Positions 1-8,485 of a stretch of 64,000 nucleotides of DNA are shown one piece after another. Below the pieces are notes generated by a model. It saw nothing but the letters and a program-made list of their open reading frames with translations. It searched no databases and was not told where the DNA came from. The DNA comes from Mangrovimicrobium sp033283385 (GTDB taxonomy: Bacteria > Pseudomonadota > Gammaproteobacteria > Pseudomonadales > Halieaceae): assembly GCA_033283385.1 (NCBI GenBank), contig JAWMQQ010000001.1:1302001-1366000 (forward strand). The letters are read 5' to 3'. Numbering within the stretch: position 1 is the stretch's first letter; each line of letters begins with the position of its first letter. The position numbers and the translations under genes were made by a program.

Positions 1-929
1 ATCGATGCGGCGCCGGTGATGACCTTTGCCAGGGATCCCAGGTCGTGCTTTTCCCGCCCGGGATGCTTGAGCAGCGACTGGAAGATGGTCGGCGGACCGG
101 GAAGCACGGTAATTTTCTCCCGCTCGATAAGTTGCAGCGCCGCGTCGGTATCGAAGACCCGCTGCGGGTACAGGGTGGCGCCCTTGATCAGGCAGGTCAG
201 GATACCGGCCTTGTAGCCGAAGGAGTGGAAGAAGGGGTTGATCACCAGGTAGCGGTCGGACTGGTCCAGCCCGACGACATCCGCCCAGGTGCGGAACGCG
301 ATCATGTTCTGCCCGTGGCAGGTGATCACGCCCTTTGGCGTGCCGGTGGTGCCGGAGGTGAACAGGATGTCCGAGGGATCGGTGGGGCGCACCGCCGTCG
401 CAATGGCGTCGATTGCACTGGTACCGTTTAGAGCCAGCCAGGCTTCGCCGCGGGCAATGAACGTGCCCCAGCTGTGACCGGCGGTTTCACTGTCCTCGCC
501 AAATACGACCGTGGTTTCCAGGGCAGGCAGTTGTTCCTCAGCAAGCATTCCGGGGTAGTCAGTGCCGAGAAAGCTGCCGATGCAGAACAGCACCCGGGCC
601 CCGCTGGCGTTGAGGACGGTAGCGGCTTCCGACCCCTTGAATCGCGTATTCACGGTGACCAGCACGCCGCCGGCGTACTGGATCGCCAGTGCCGCGATAA
701 TCCACTCAATGGTATTCGGCGCCCAGATGGCGGCCCTGTCTCCGGGCCTGAAGCCAAGGTCCACCAGCGCTGCCGCCGCGGTGCGGGTGAACTCCGCGAA
801 GCGGGTAAAGGAAATCGCAGTCTGGCCGTCCTTGATGAATACCTTGTCCCCGTAGGAAGACGCGGCTGCGAGGACTAGCGCCGGTGTGGTCCGGGCCTGC
901 GCGGTGCCCGATTCAGGCGACTCTGGCAT
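1..929 (-). CDS. fadD3: FadD3-like acyl-CoA ligase (HIP-CoA ligase), 3' end cut by window
   Basis: About 309 N-terminal residues of an AMP-forming acyl-CoA ligase are visible when the minus strand is read from the ATG at 929; the gene runs off the left edge. The adenylate-forming signature FTSGTTGTPKGV is present, followed by NPFFHSFGYK and GPPTIFQSLL, all typical of this superfamily. Mycobacterial FadD3 activates HIP, the C/D-ring remnant of steroids, with CoA. Divergence from ipdAB and the KstR2-regulon-like genes that follow make HIP the likely substrate. The family is certain; the substrate is inferred from context. The C-terminal catalytic lysine motif lies outside the window. Confidence 0.85.
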   Translation of the reverse strand, partial: MPESPESGTAQARTTPALVLAAASSYGDKVFIKDGQTAISFTRFAEFTRTAAAALVDLGFRPGDRAAIWAPNTIEWIIAALAIQYAGGVLVTVNTRFKGSEAATVLNASGARVLFCIGSFLGTDYPGMLAEEQLPALETTVVFGEDSETAGHSWGTFIARGEAWLALNGTSAIDAIATAVRPTDPSDILFTSGTTGTPKGVITCHGQNMIAFRTWADVVGLDQSDRYLVINPFFHSFGYKAGILTCLIKGATLYPQRVFDTDAALQLIEREKITVLPGPPTIFQSLLKHPGREKHDLGSLAKVITGAAS

Positions 930-976
930 GGAATTATTCTGTAGCTCATCGACGACGTGCCTATAGTAGAGGAGGC

Positions 977-1003
977 CCAAAACTGCGTCATAGTCCGTTT
1001 TGG
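977..1003. promoter_or_regulatory. Candidate operator dyad between fadD3-like and ipdA
   Basis: A perfect inverted repeat, CCAAAAC then 13 nt then GTTTTGG, lies in the 195-bp divergent region between the ligase start (929) and ipdA (1125). Its position suits a regulator controlling both directions, as KstR2 (TetR family) does for the mycobacterial equivalents, although the sequence does not resemble the mycobacterial KstR2 box. The function is inferred from position and symmetry only. Confidence 0.4.
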
Positions 1004-1124
1004 TGATGCTGCGCGGCAGGCGAGCTTTGATAATTGACTGGCGGTTTCGGGCATAGCCCTGGCCGCCCGAGGTTGCCGTTTGCCGGCACCGCTGTAATTC
1101 CCGGCCAGATAATAAAAGGAAGTC

Positions 1125-2000
1125 ATGGACAAGGTTCTAACCGCAGAAGCCGCAATCGCAACTATAAGAAGCGGCATGACCGTCGGGATCGGCGGCTGGG
1201 GTCCCCGGCGCAAACCGATGGCACTGGTGCGCGAGTTGCTGCGCTCGGACGTGCGCGACCTGACCGTGGTGTCCTACGGCGGCGCCGATGTCGGCATGCT
1301 GTGCGCGGCGGGCAAGGTAAAGAAGCTGGTGTTCGCCTTTGTGTCACTGGATTTCATCCCGCTCGAACCGTTCTTCCGGCAGGCCCGCCAGCAGGGCGAG
1401 ATCGAGGTGATGGAAATCGACGAGGGCATGATGCTGCTCGGCCTGCGGGCGGCGGCCTGGGGTTTGCCCTTTATCCCCACGAAGATCGGCCTCGGCACCG
1501 ACGTGCTTCGCAACAACCCCGGTATAGCCCTCGTCGACAGCCCCTACGACGACAAGCAGTGGGTGGCGATGCCGGCGCTCAGGCTGGACGTCTCCCTGCT
1601 GCACGTGGACCGCGCCGACCGCCGCGGCGTGTGCCAGGTGAAGGGGCCGGACATCTATATGGATGACATGTTTGCGCGGGCCGCCGACAACACGCTGGTG
1701 TCCTGTGACGAACTGGTGGATACCGCGCATTTCCACGCTGCAGATGAAGCGCGCTACGTGTTCTGGGAGCGCTCGGCCACCAGCGGGGTGGTACCCATAC
1801 CGGGCGGCGCACACCCCACCTCCTGCACGCCGCTTTACGGTTTCGATACGGCGCATTTCAGGGAGTACACCGCGTTCGCGGCGGAGGGCGGCTATGACGC
1901 CTATTGTGACAAGTACATCCGGGGCATGACAGAACAGGACTACCAGGCCAGCGTGGGTGGTCTCGACGCCATACTCGCCCAGCCCCTGCCGGTTTACTGA
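1125..2000 (+). CDS. ipdA: IpdA, alpha subunit of COCHEA-CoA ring-C hydrolase
   Basis: This 291-residue protein has the class I CoA-transferase fold and aligns by eye along its length with mycobacterial IpdA (SGMTVGIGGWG.RRKPMA near the N terminus, MPALRLD in the middle, PGGAHPTS late). IpdAB hydrolyses the last steroid ring, ring C, of COCHEA-CoA; the Comamonas homologue is ScdL1. The conserved segment IDEGM (about residues 103-107) corresponds to MDEGM of the mycobacterial enzyme. The ATG at 1125 follows an AGGA ribosome site. The gene is first in a plus-strand operon and ipdB follows after 37 bp. Both the family and the role are well supported. Confidence 0.93.
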   Translation: MDKVLTAEAAIATIRSGMTVGIGGWGPRRKPMALVRELLRSDVRDLTVVSYGGADVGMLCAAGKVKKLVFAFVSLDFIPLEPFFRQARQQGEIEVMEIDEGMMLLGLRAAAWGLPFIPTKIGLGTDVLRNNPGIALVDSPYDDKQWVAMPALRLDVSLLHVDRADRRGVCQVKGPDIYMDDMFARAADNTLVSCDELVDTAHFHAADEARYVFWERSATSGVVPIPGGAHPTSCTPLYGFDTAHFREYTAFAAEGGYDAYCDKYIRGMTEQDYQASVGGLDAILAQPLPVY

Positions 2001-2037
2001 AAACCGCCCCACAGACGGATACACCGGGAAGACGTAC

Positions 2038-2853
2038 ATGACGAATGCAGTAGCCGACTACAGCCTGGCCGAGTTGATGATCGTCGCAGCAGCGGAGGCC
2101 TTTCGCGGGGACGGCGAGGTGCTTGCCACCGGCATCGGGGTGATCCCGCGGCTGGCCGCGAGCCTGGCGATGAAGACCTTCAACCCGGACATGATGATGA
2201 CCGACTCCGAGTCCTGGATATTGAGCGAGCCCAACCCGGTCAGCGGCCGGCAACCGGGGCAGGCCCAGCCCCGGGAGACCTGGATGGGGTTCTCGCGCAT
2301 CTTCGACAATGTCTGGAGCGGCAAGCGCCACGCCATGGTCGGCCCGACCCAGATCGACCGCTTCGGCCAGACGAACATCTCCGCGCTGGGTGACAACTAT
2401 GGGCAGCCGAAGGTGCAGATGCTGGGTGTCCGCGGCTTCCCCGGCAACTCCATCTCCCACGCCAATTCGTTTTTCGTGCCGGCGCACAGCAAGCGGGTAT
2501 TCGTCGAGAACGAATGCGACGTGGTCTGCTCCATCGGCTACAACCCCGAGCGCCTGCCGCGGGGTTACAGCTTCGACGATATCGATATCCGCCACGTCAT
2601 CACCGACCTGTGCGTGATGGACTGGCAGGGCCCACAGCACCGGCTGCGCCTGCGGCAGCTGCATCCGGGCGTTACCGTGGAGCAGGTTGTCGAGAATACC
2701 GGGTTTGTCATCCATGTACCCGATGACGTGATCACCACGCCGGCGCCGACAAAAGAGCAGGTGGACATCCTGCGCCAGCTGGACCCGCTGGATATTCGCG
2801 CCCGCCAGTTGAAGGGCAATCCACCCGGGGTGCGGGCCCCCGCCGGGGCCTGA
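2038..2853 (+). CDS. ipdB: IpdB, beta subunit of COCHEA-CoA ring-C hydrolase
   Basis: The 271-residue partner of IpdA is a CoA-transferase-like beta subunit. Recognisable blocks shared with mycobacterial IpdB include GPTQIDRFGQTNISALG, GVRGFPGNSISHANSF and KRVFVENECDVV. The IpdA-IpdB heteromer opens the remaining six-membered ring of HIP metabolites so that the product can enter beta-oxidation. The ATG at 2038 lies 37 bp after the ipdA stop. The acyl-CoA dehydrogenase start is only 4 bp beyond the ipdB stop, so translation of the operon is probably coupled. Adjacent ipdA and ipdB genes are a reliable marker of aerobic steroid degradation. Confidence 0.93.
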   Translation: MTNAVADYSLAELMIVAAAEAFRGDGEVLATGIGVIPRLAASLAMKTFNPDMMMTDSESWILSEPNPVSGRQPGQAQPRETWMGFSRIFDNVWSGKRHAMVGPTQIDRFGQTNISALGDNYGQPKVQMLGVRGFPGNSISHANSFFVPAHSKRVFVENECDVVCSIGYNPERLPRGYSFDDIDIRHVITDLCVMDWQGPQHRLRLRQLHPGVTVEQVVENTGFVIHVPDDVITTPAPTKEQVDILRQLDPLDIRARQLKGNPPGVRAPAGA

Positions 2854-2857
2854 TGCG

Positions 2858-4024
2858 ATGGACCTGAATTACACCCCGGAACAGGACGCGTTCCGCGCTG
2901 AAATCCGCGAATGGCTGGCGGTGAACGTGCCCGCCCAGCCGTTGCAATCCTTCGATACCCGCGATGGCTTCGAACAACACCGGGCCTGGGAACAGACCCT
3001 GGCAAAGGGCAACTGGGGCATGGTGACCTGGCCGCGGGAGTACGGCGGCCGCGGTTGCAGCCTCGTCGAGTGGCTGATCTTCGAGGAGGAGTACTACCGG
3101 GCCGGGGCGCCGCTGCGAGTGAACCAGAACGGCATCTTCCTGCTCGGACCGACACTGATGGAGTACGGTACCGAGGAGCAGAAAACCCGCTTCATCAGCA
3201 AGATGGCCAGTGGCGAGGAAATGTGGGCGCAGGGCTGGTCCGAGCCCGGCGCCGGTTCCGATATGGCCGCCATCCGGACGAAGGCAGTGCGGGACGGTGA
3301 CGAGTATGTCATCAACGGCCAGAAGATCTGGTCCACCCGCGCGGTGTTCGCCGACTGGGTATTCTGTATCTTCAGGACGGACCCGGAATCCACCCGGCAT
3401 CACGGGCTGTCCTTTATCTTCGTGCCGCTGGATACGGAGGGTGTGACCGTCAGGCCCATCGAGCAGTTGAACGGCCTGCCCGGATTCGCCGGGATCTTCT
3501 TCGACGACGTGCGCGTGCCGGTCTTCAACCGGCTCGGCGAGGAGGGCGAGGGCTGGCAGATCGCCATGTCCACCGCGGGATTCGAGCGCGGCCTGATGCT
3601 GCGCAGCCCGGCACGCTTCCAGCAGTCCGCGAAACGGCTGCTGGAACTGTACTACCTGAAGCGCAACGACATCCTGGATCCCTCGCTGGAAGACGCGGTG
3701 CTTAATTGCTACATGCAGGCGGAGGCCTATGCGCTGTCTACCTACCAGACCGCGTCGCGGCTGATGGCCGGCGGCTCGATTGGCGCGGAGTCCAGCTGCA
3801 ACAAGATTTTCTGGTCGGAGCTGGACCTGAAAATCCACGCCACGGCGATGAGCCTGCTCGGCGCCCGGGCAGAACTGGAGCCTGGAGCGGAGAGCGACCC
3901 TGGGGAACTGGGCGGCTGGCTGGACGGCTTCCTGTTTGCGCAGTCCGGCCCGATCTACGCGGGCACCAACGAGATCCAGCGCAATATCATCGCCGAGCGC
4001 ATGCTGGGCATGCCGCGCAGGTAG
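2858..4024 (+). CDS. ipdE1: IpdE1-like acyl-CoA dehydrogenase, catalytic subunit
   Basis: This 388-residue acyl-CoA dehydrogenase resembles the alpha subunit of the steroid-specific heterotetrameric enzymes (mycobacterial IpdE1, formerly FadE30). Visible signatures are the FAD/substrate motif WSEPGAGSD (127-135), FERG with the probable catalytic base Glu243, and the C-terminal IYAGTNEIQRNIIAERMLG. There is no Glu at the medium-chain position (YAGT, not YEGT), so the isovaleryl-type Glu must act. IpdE1-IpdE2 introduces the first double bond into the propionyl side chain of 5-OH-HIP-CoA. The adjacent partner gene at 4051 fits the proteobacterial arrangement. Its assignment over the second pair at 7310-9684 rests on gene order and resemblance. 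Confidence 0.8.
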   Translation: MDLNYTPEQDAFRAEIREWLAVNVPAQPLQSFDTRDGFEQHRAWEQTLAKGNWGMVTWPREYGGRGCSLVEWLIFEEEYYRAGAPLRVNQNGIFLLGPTLMEYGTEEQKTRFISKMASGEEMWAQGWSEPGAGSDMAAIRTKAVRDGDEYVINGQKIWSTRAVFADWVFCIFRTDPESTRHHGLSFIFVPLDTEGVTVRPIEQLNGLPGFAGIFFDDVRVPVFNRLGEEGEGWQIAMSTAGFERGLMLRSPARFQQSAKRLLELYYLKRNDILDPSLEDAVLNCYMQAEAYALSTYQTASRLMAGGSIGAESSCNKIFWSELDLKIHATAMSLLGARAELEPGAESDPGELGGWLDGFLFAQSGPIYAGTNEIQRNIIAERMLGMPRR

Positions 4025-4050
4025 GCCGGGAACAACCGCAGGAACAGGGC

Positions 4051-5175
4051 ATGAACTTTACATTCAGTGACGAACAGATGCTGTTTCGCGAAAGCGTCGC
4101 CGGCATGCTGGCTGGCGAGATCACGCCGGAGTCGATTCGTTCGCGCTGGGAAAGCCCCAGCGGCTTCAGCGAATCGGCCTGGCAGCAGTGTGTCGAGATG
4201 GGGCTGACCGGGCTGCTGGTCCCGGAGAAATTCGGTGGCATGGGCCTCGATGAAGTGGACTTCATACAGCTGGCACAGGAATGCGGCCGGGTGGCGCTGC
4301 CCGAGCCACTGGTCGACAACACCATGGTGGCCGCCCGGATGCTGTCGGAGCTGGCGGAGTTGAACACCCGCCTTACCGACCAGTGTATCGACCTGCTGGG
4401 GCAGGTTGTTGCCGGAGAGACCCGGGTGGCTGCAGCGCACGTGATCAACCCCTACCTGAACTTCGCCGACGAGATGGACTGGTTGTTGCTGACCTACGGC
4501 GAGGAAGTGCACCTGGTGGCGAGCGATGCCGTCACCCTGGATGCGCACAAGAGCGTGGATCCCAGCCGTCGCCTGTTCCGGGTGTCCGGCTGGAAGCCTA
4601 CCCTGGATACCCGGGTGGTGGACGGGCAGGAGAGCGCCCGGCTGTGGCGAGCCGCGCTCAATCGCGGCACGCTGGGAACAGCAGCGCAACTGCTGGGCCT
4701 GTCCGAGGCCATGGTCGACCAGGCGGTCCGCTACAGCTCCGAGCGCGAACAGTTTGGCCGCCCGATCGGCGCCAACCAGGCGGTCAAGCACCTGCTGGCC
4801 GACTGCGCGGTGCAAAACGAATTCGCCAAACCCGTGGTCTACCGCGCCGCCTATACCACTGCGGTAAACCCGCGGCGGGCGGATTGCGTCGTCTCCCACG
4901 CCAAGGTCGCCGCGGCGACGGCGGCGCTGCTGAGTGCGCGCAACTGTATCCAGGTACACGGCGCGATGGGCTATACCTGGGAGTGCAACCTGCACATCTG
5001 GGCCAAGCGCACATGGGCCCTGGACAAGGCCTGGGGCGACAGCGGATTCCACAAGAACCGCATTCACGAGTGGCTGCTGATACCCGAAGTGCCCCTCGGC
5101 CCGGAGAACACCTTCGGCAGCCGCCAGTTCCCGGAACCCGATAATACCGATACGCCGAAGATGGAGACCATGTGA
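4051..5175 (+). CDS. ipdE2: IpdE2-like acyl-CoA dehydrogenase, non-catalytic partner subunit
   Basis: This 374-residue acyl-CoA dehydrogenase homologue starts at the ATG at 4051. It keeps the FAD-binding arginine-phenylalanine segment SEREQFGRPIGANQAVKH and the HGAMGYTWECNLH motif. Where the catalytic FERG should be it reads AALNRGTLG, so it lacks the glutamate base. That is the pattern of beta subunits of alpha2-beta2 steroid acyl-CoA dehydrogenases such as IpdE2 (formerly FadE33). It would supply FAD contacts and structure to the product of 2858-4024. The stop overlaps the next start in TGATG, indicating translational coupling. Confidence 0.78.
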   Translation: MNFTFSDEQMLFRESVAGMLAGEITPESIRSRWESPSGFSESAWQQCVEMGLTGLLVPEKFGGMGLDEVDFIQLAQECGRVALPEPLVDNTMVAARMLSELAELNTRLTDQCIDLLGQVVAGETRVAAAHVINPYLNFADEMDWLLLTYGEEVHLVASDAVTLDAHKSVDPSRRLFRVSGWKPTLDTRVVDGQESARLWRAALNRGTLGTAAQLLGLSEAMVDQAVRYSSEREQFGRPIGANQAVKHLLADCAVQNEFAKPVVYRAAYTTAVNPRRADCVVSHAKVAAATAALLSARNCIQVHGAMGYTWECNLHIWAKRTWALDKAWGDSGFHKNRIHEWLLIPEVPLGPENTFGSRQFPEPDNTDTPKMETM

Positions 5176-6332
5176 TGAGCGGGACCCCGCAAGCCTATAT
5201 CGTCGATGCCGTTCGTTCCCCGACGGGCAGGAGAAAGGGCGGCCTCGCCCACGTGCACGGCGCCGACCTCGGCGCGCATGTGCTGAAGGCCCTGGTCGAG
5301 CGCAACGGCATCCCCGATAACGAGTACGACGACGTGATCTTCGGCTGTGTCGACACCATCGGCCCGCTGGCCGGCGATATCGCACGGACCGCCTGGCTCT
5401 GTGCCGGGCTCTCGGACGAAGTGCCGGGCACGACCGTCGACCGCCAGTGCGGCTCCTCGCAGCAGGCGGTGCATTTCGCCGCGCAGGCGATCATGTCCGG
5501 CACCATGGACGTTGTAGTCGCCGGCGGTGTGCAGACGATGACGCAGATTCCCATCAGTTCGGCGATGACCGCGGCGGAGCCGCTGGGCTTCAGCGACCCT
5601 TTCACCGGCTCCACCGGCTGGGTGGCGCGCTACGGCAGCGAGCCGCCGACCCAGTTCAAGTCCGCGCAGATGATCGCGGACAAGTGGGGTTTTTCCCGCC
5701 ACGACCTCGAGGCGTTTTCCCTGGAATCCCACCAGCGCGCGCTACGGGCCATTGAAGAAGGGCGCTTCGAGCGGGAGATACTGCCGCTGGAGGGCGTGAC
5801 TACCGACGAGACACCGCGGCAGACCTCGCTGGAGAAAATGGCGGAGCTGGAGGGCCTCTTTGGCTGCGACAAGGTCACTGCAGGTGTTTCTTCACAGACC
5901 TGCGATGGTTCCAGCGCGATGTTGCTGGCCAGCGAGGCGGCGCTCAGGCGATACGGGCTCACGCCCCGCGCGCGCATCCACCATATCAGCGTGCGCGCCG
6001 AGGACCCCATCTGGATGCTGACGGCGCCCATCCCGGCGACTCGCTACGCGATGAAAAAAGCCGGTATGACACTGGACGATATCGACCTGGTGGAAATCAA
6101 CGAGGCCTTCGCCTCGGTGGTGCTGGCCTGGCTGAAGGAAACCGGCTATCCCCACGAGAAGACCAACGTCAACGGCGGGGCCATCTCCCTGGGCCATCCC
6201 CTGGGGGCGACCGGCACCAAACTGATGACAACGCTGCTGCACGAACTGGAGCGCACCGGCGGCCGCTACGGCATGCAGACCATGTGCGAGGGTGGCGGAC
6301 AGGCCAACGTGACGATCATCGAGCGGCTGTAA
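5175..6332 (+). CDS. fadA6: FadA6-like thiolase of steroid ring C/D degradation
   Basis: This 385-residue thiolase matches mycobacterial FadA6 closely by eye: VDRQCGSSQQAV with the acyl-accepting Cys, SSAMT, ARIHHISVRAEDPIWMLT, VEINEAFASVV, GGAISLGHPLGATG with the catalytic His, and MCEGGGQANVTIIERL at the C terminus. FadA6 carries out the thiolysis coupled to IpdAB ring opening. I chose ATG 5175, which overlaps the preceding TGA; a GTG at 5172 is possible but would add only one residue. It sits within the uninterrupted operon. Confidence 0.88.
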   Translation: MSGTPQAYIVDAVRSPTGRRKGGLAHVHGADLGAHVLKALVERNGIPDNEYDDVIFGCVDTIGPLAGDIARTAWLCAGLSDEVPGTTVDRQCGSSQQAVHFAAQAIMSGTMDVVVAGGVQTMTQIPISSAMTAAEPLGFSDPFTGSTGWVARYGSEPPTQFKSAQMIADKWGFSRHDLEAFSLESHQRALRAIEEGRFEREILPLEGVTTDETPRQTSLEKMAELEGLFGCDKVTAGVSSQTCDGSSAMLLASEAALRRYGLTPRARIHHISVRAEDPIWMLTAPIPATRYAMKKAGMTLDDIDLVEINEAFASVVLAWLKETGYPHEKTNVNGGAISLGHPLGATGTKLMTTLLHELERTGGRYGMQTMCEGGGQANVTIIERL

Positions 6333-6348
6333 GGAGAGGACTGGGAAC

Positions 6349-7233
6349 ATGGGTATATTGCAGGATCGCGTTGCCATCATTACCGGGGCCGGAGGCGGGC
6401 TCGGGGCGGCGCATGCCAGGGTCATGGCGCAGGAGGGGTGTGCGGTCGTGGTCAACGATATCAACCCCGACGCCGCCCACGCGGTTGTAGACGAGATCGT
6501 TGCCGCCGGTGGAAGGGCAGTGGTCAATGGCTCGAACATTACCAACTACGACGACAGCGAGGACGCGGTAAAGCAGGCCATCGCCAAATTCGGCGACCTG
6601 CACATCGTCGTCAACAACGCGGGCATCAACCGGGACCGCATGTTTGCTTCCATGACTGAACAAGAGTGGGACGCGATCATGGCGGTGCACCTGAAGGGGC
6701 ACTTCTGTATTTCCTCCCACGCCGTGCACTATTGGCGCGACCAGTCCAAGGCCGGAAAGCCCGTCGATGCGCGCATTATCAACACCACCTCCGGGGCGGG
6801 GCTGCAGGGCTCCATAGGGCAGACCAACTACGCCGTCGCCAAGGCCGGCATCGCCGTATTGACCATCAACCAGGCCGCGGAACTGGCCCGCTACGGCATT
6901 ACCGCGAACGCCATCGCGCCCTCTGCGCGCACCAACATGACCATGTCGGTCGAGGTAATGGCGCAGCGCATGGCCAGGCCCAAGGACGGCAGCTTCGACT
7001 ACTTCGCGCCGGAAAACGTGTCCAGCCTGGTAGCCTGGCTGGCCTCACCTGCGGGTGCGAAGGTCAGCGGCCGCGTATTCGAGGCCGACGGTGGCCGGAT
7101 CTGCATTTGTGACGGCTGGCGCACCACCGAGGGTGTCGACAAGGGGGCGCGCTGGGAACCGGCGGAGGTCGGCGAGGCGATCGACCAGCTGCTGGCGAAG
7201 GAAGTGCCTGCGCAGCAGGTCTGGGGTACCTGA
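6349..7233 (+). CDS. SDR dehydrogenase, Rv3548c-like, steroid cluster
   Basis: A 294-residue short-chain dehydrogenase with the cofactor motif TGAGGGLG (about 13-20), NNAG, the active-site serine region NTTSGAG and the catalytic pair YAVAK. Length and the extended C terminus after EADGGRI resemble the multifunctional-enzyme-2/17beta-HSD4 type. A protein of similar size and type (Rv3548c) sits beside echA20-ipdABC in mycobacteria. It probably oxidises a 3-hydroxyacyl-CoA intermediate of HIP breakdown; the exact step is unproven. GGAGAGG-like sequence precedes the ATG by about 10 bp. Confidence 0.75.
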   Translation: MGILQDRVAIITGAGGGLGAAHARVMAQEGCAVVVNDINPDAAHAVVDEIVAAGGRAVVNGSNITNYDDSEDAVKQAIAKFGDLHIVVNNAGINRDRMFASMTEQEWDAIMAVHLKGHFCISSHAVHYWRDQSKAGKPVDARIINTTSGAGLQGSIGQTNYAVAKAGIAVLTINQAAELARYGITANAIAPSARTNMTMSVEVMAQRMARPKDGSFDYFAPENVSSLVAWLASPAGAKVSGRVFEADGGRICICDGWRTTEGVDKGARWEPAEVGEAIDQLLAKEVPAQQVWGT

Positions 7234-7292
7234 TGCGGCCGGGTGATAAGCTGCGCCCTCGTCCCGCCATACCGGCACAGTTTGCAAGCGCG

Positions 7293-7322
7293 GTGGAGTT
7301 CACCTGAGTATGGAGTTCACCT
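7293..7322 (+). repeat. 17-bp-period direct duplication over a start codon
   Basis: The 12-mer TGGAGTTCACCT occurs at 7294-7305 and again at 7311-7322. The second copy is the start of the acyl-CoA dehydrogenase gene (ATG GAG TTC ACC). The first reads GTG GAG TTC ACC TGA and so forms a four-codon mock start. This is visible directly in the sequence; any regulatory effect is speculative. Confidence 0.6.
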
Positions 7323-8485
7323 TTACCGAAGAGCAGCTGATGATCCGCGAAACCGCGGCGTCTTTTCTCGCCGCGGTTTCCAGTGGCGAGGCGGTGCGCC
7401 GCGCCATGGCGACCACGGCCGGCTTCGACGCGGAGGTATGGCAGCGCATCACCAGCGAGATGTACTGGCAGGCACTGCATATCCCGGAGCAGTACGGCGG
7501 ATTGGGGCTGGGCTACGTGGAGCTGGTCGCCATCCTCGAGCAAATGGGTCGCCACCTGCTGTGCGCGCCTTTTTTCTCGACGGTTTGCCTCGCGACCAAC
7601 GCACTGCTGATAGCCGGCAGTGAGGCGCAAAAGGCCGAGTACCTGCCGCGCATAGCGCAGGGCAGCCTGACGGCGACACTGGGCTATGCAGCCGGTGGTC
7701 GAGTGTGGGATGCGAAAGCCATCAAGGCCACCTGCAATCGCGACGGTGACGGCTACCGGCTCAATGGCGAGGTGTGTTTCGTGCCCGATGGCCACACCGC
7801 CCAGTTAATGGTGGTTGCCGCGAGGGCGCTCGGTAGCAGCGGGGCCGACGGTGTCAGCCTGTTCCTCGTCCCCGCGGATACACCGGGGCTGGTGCGCGAA
7901 TGGACGCCGACCCTGGACCAGACCCGCAAGCTGGCCCGCGTGCGCATGGACGATGTCATCGTCCCACCGACCGCTTTGATTGGTGAGGAGGGGCGTGCGT
8001 GGCCTGCACTGGCCGCCATTATCGATCTCGCCTCCGTCGCAGTGTCGGCGGAGCAGGCGGGCGGTGCGCAACAGGTGCTGGCGATGAGCGTCGACTACAC
8101 GCAGGAGCGCGAGCAGTTCGGCCGCTCCATCGCCAGCTTCCAGGTGACCAAGCACAAGGCCGCGGACATGATGTTGCGGGCCGAGGGCGCGCGCTCGGCG
8201 GTTTATTACGCAGCCTGCGTGGCGCAGGACTATTTCGAGCGCGGGAAACTGGCGGGAGAGCTGCCGGAAGCGGCATCCATCGCGAAGTCCTACTGCAGCG
8301 ACGCCTGCTTCGCCAACGCGGGCGAGGCGCTGCAGATGTTTGGCGGCGTGGGCTTTACCTGGGAGTACGATATCCAGCTGTACTTCAAGCGCGCGAAATC
8401 GGACGAGCTGTTCCTGGGCAATGGCGCCTGGCACCGGGAGCGCCTGGCCGGCCTGTTGCTGGATTCCGTGGAGGCCGCGTCATGA
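7310..8485 (+). CDS. Acyl-CoA dehydrogenase, partner subunit of second heteromeric pair
   Basis: This 391-residue acyl-CoA dehydrogenase homologue has the FAD-binding segment QEREQFGRSIASFQVTKH and FGGVGFTWEYDIQLYFKR near the C terminus. At the place of the catalytic FERG it reads IDLASVAVSAEQ, so the glutamate base is absent. It overlaps the next dehydrogenase gene by ATGA. The arrangement suggests a beta-type subunit of an alpha2-beta2 enzyme comparable to the mycobacterial FadE31/FadE32 set that acts after ring opening. The substrate is inferred from context only. Confidence 0.72.
   Translation: MEFTFTEEQLMIRETAASFLAAVSSGEAVRRAMATTAGFDAEVWQRITSEMYWQALHIPEQYGGLGLGYVELVAILEQMGRHLLCAPFFSTVCLATNALLIAGSEAQKAEYLPRIAQGSLTATLGYAAGGRVWDAKAIKATCNRDGDGYRLNGEVCFVPDGHTAQLMVVAARALGSSGADGVSLFLVPADTPGLVREWTPTLDQTRKLARVRMDDVIVPPTALIGEEGRAWPALAAIIDLASVAVSAEQAGGAQQVLAMSVDYTQEREQFGRSIASFQVTKHKAADMMLRAEGARSAVYYAACVAQDYFERGKLAGELPEAASIAKSYCSDACFANAGEALQMFGGVGFTWEYDIQLYFKRAKSDELFLGNGAWHRERLAGLLLDSVEAAS

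Noticed and set aside
875..1213. Minus-strand frame across the fadD3/ipdA intergenic region
   Set aside because: It overlaps the starts of both real genes, has no ribosome site or domain and would hide the promoter region.
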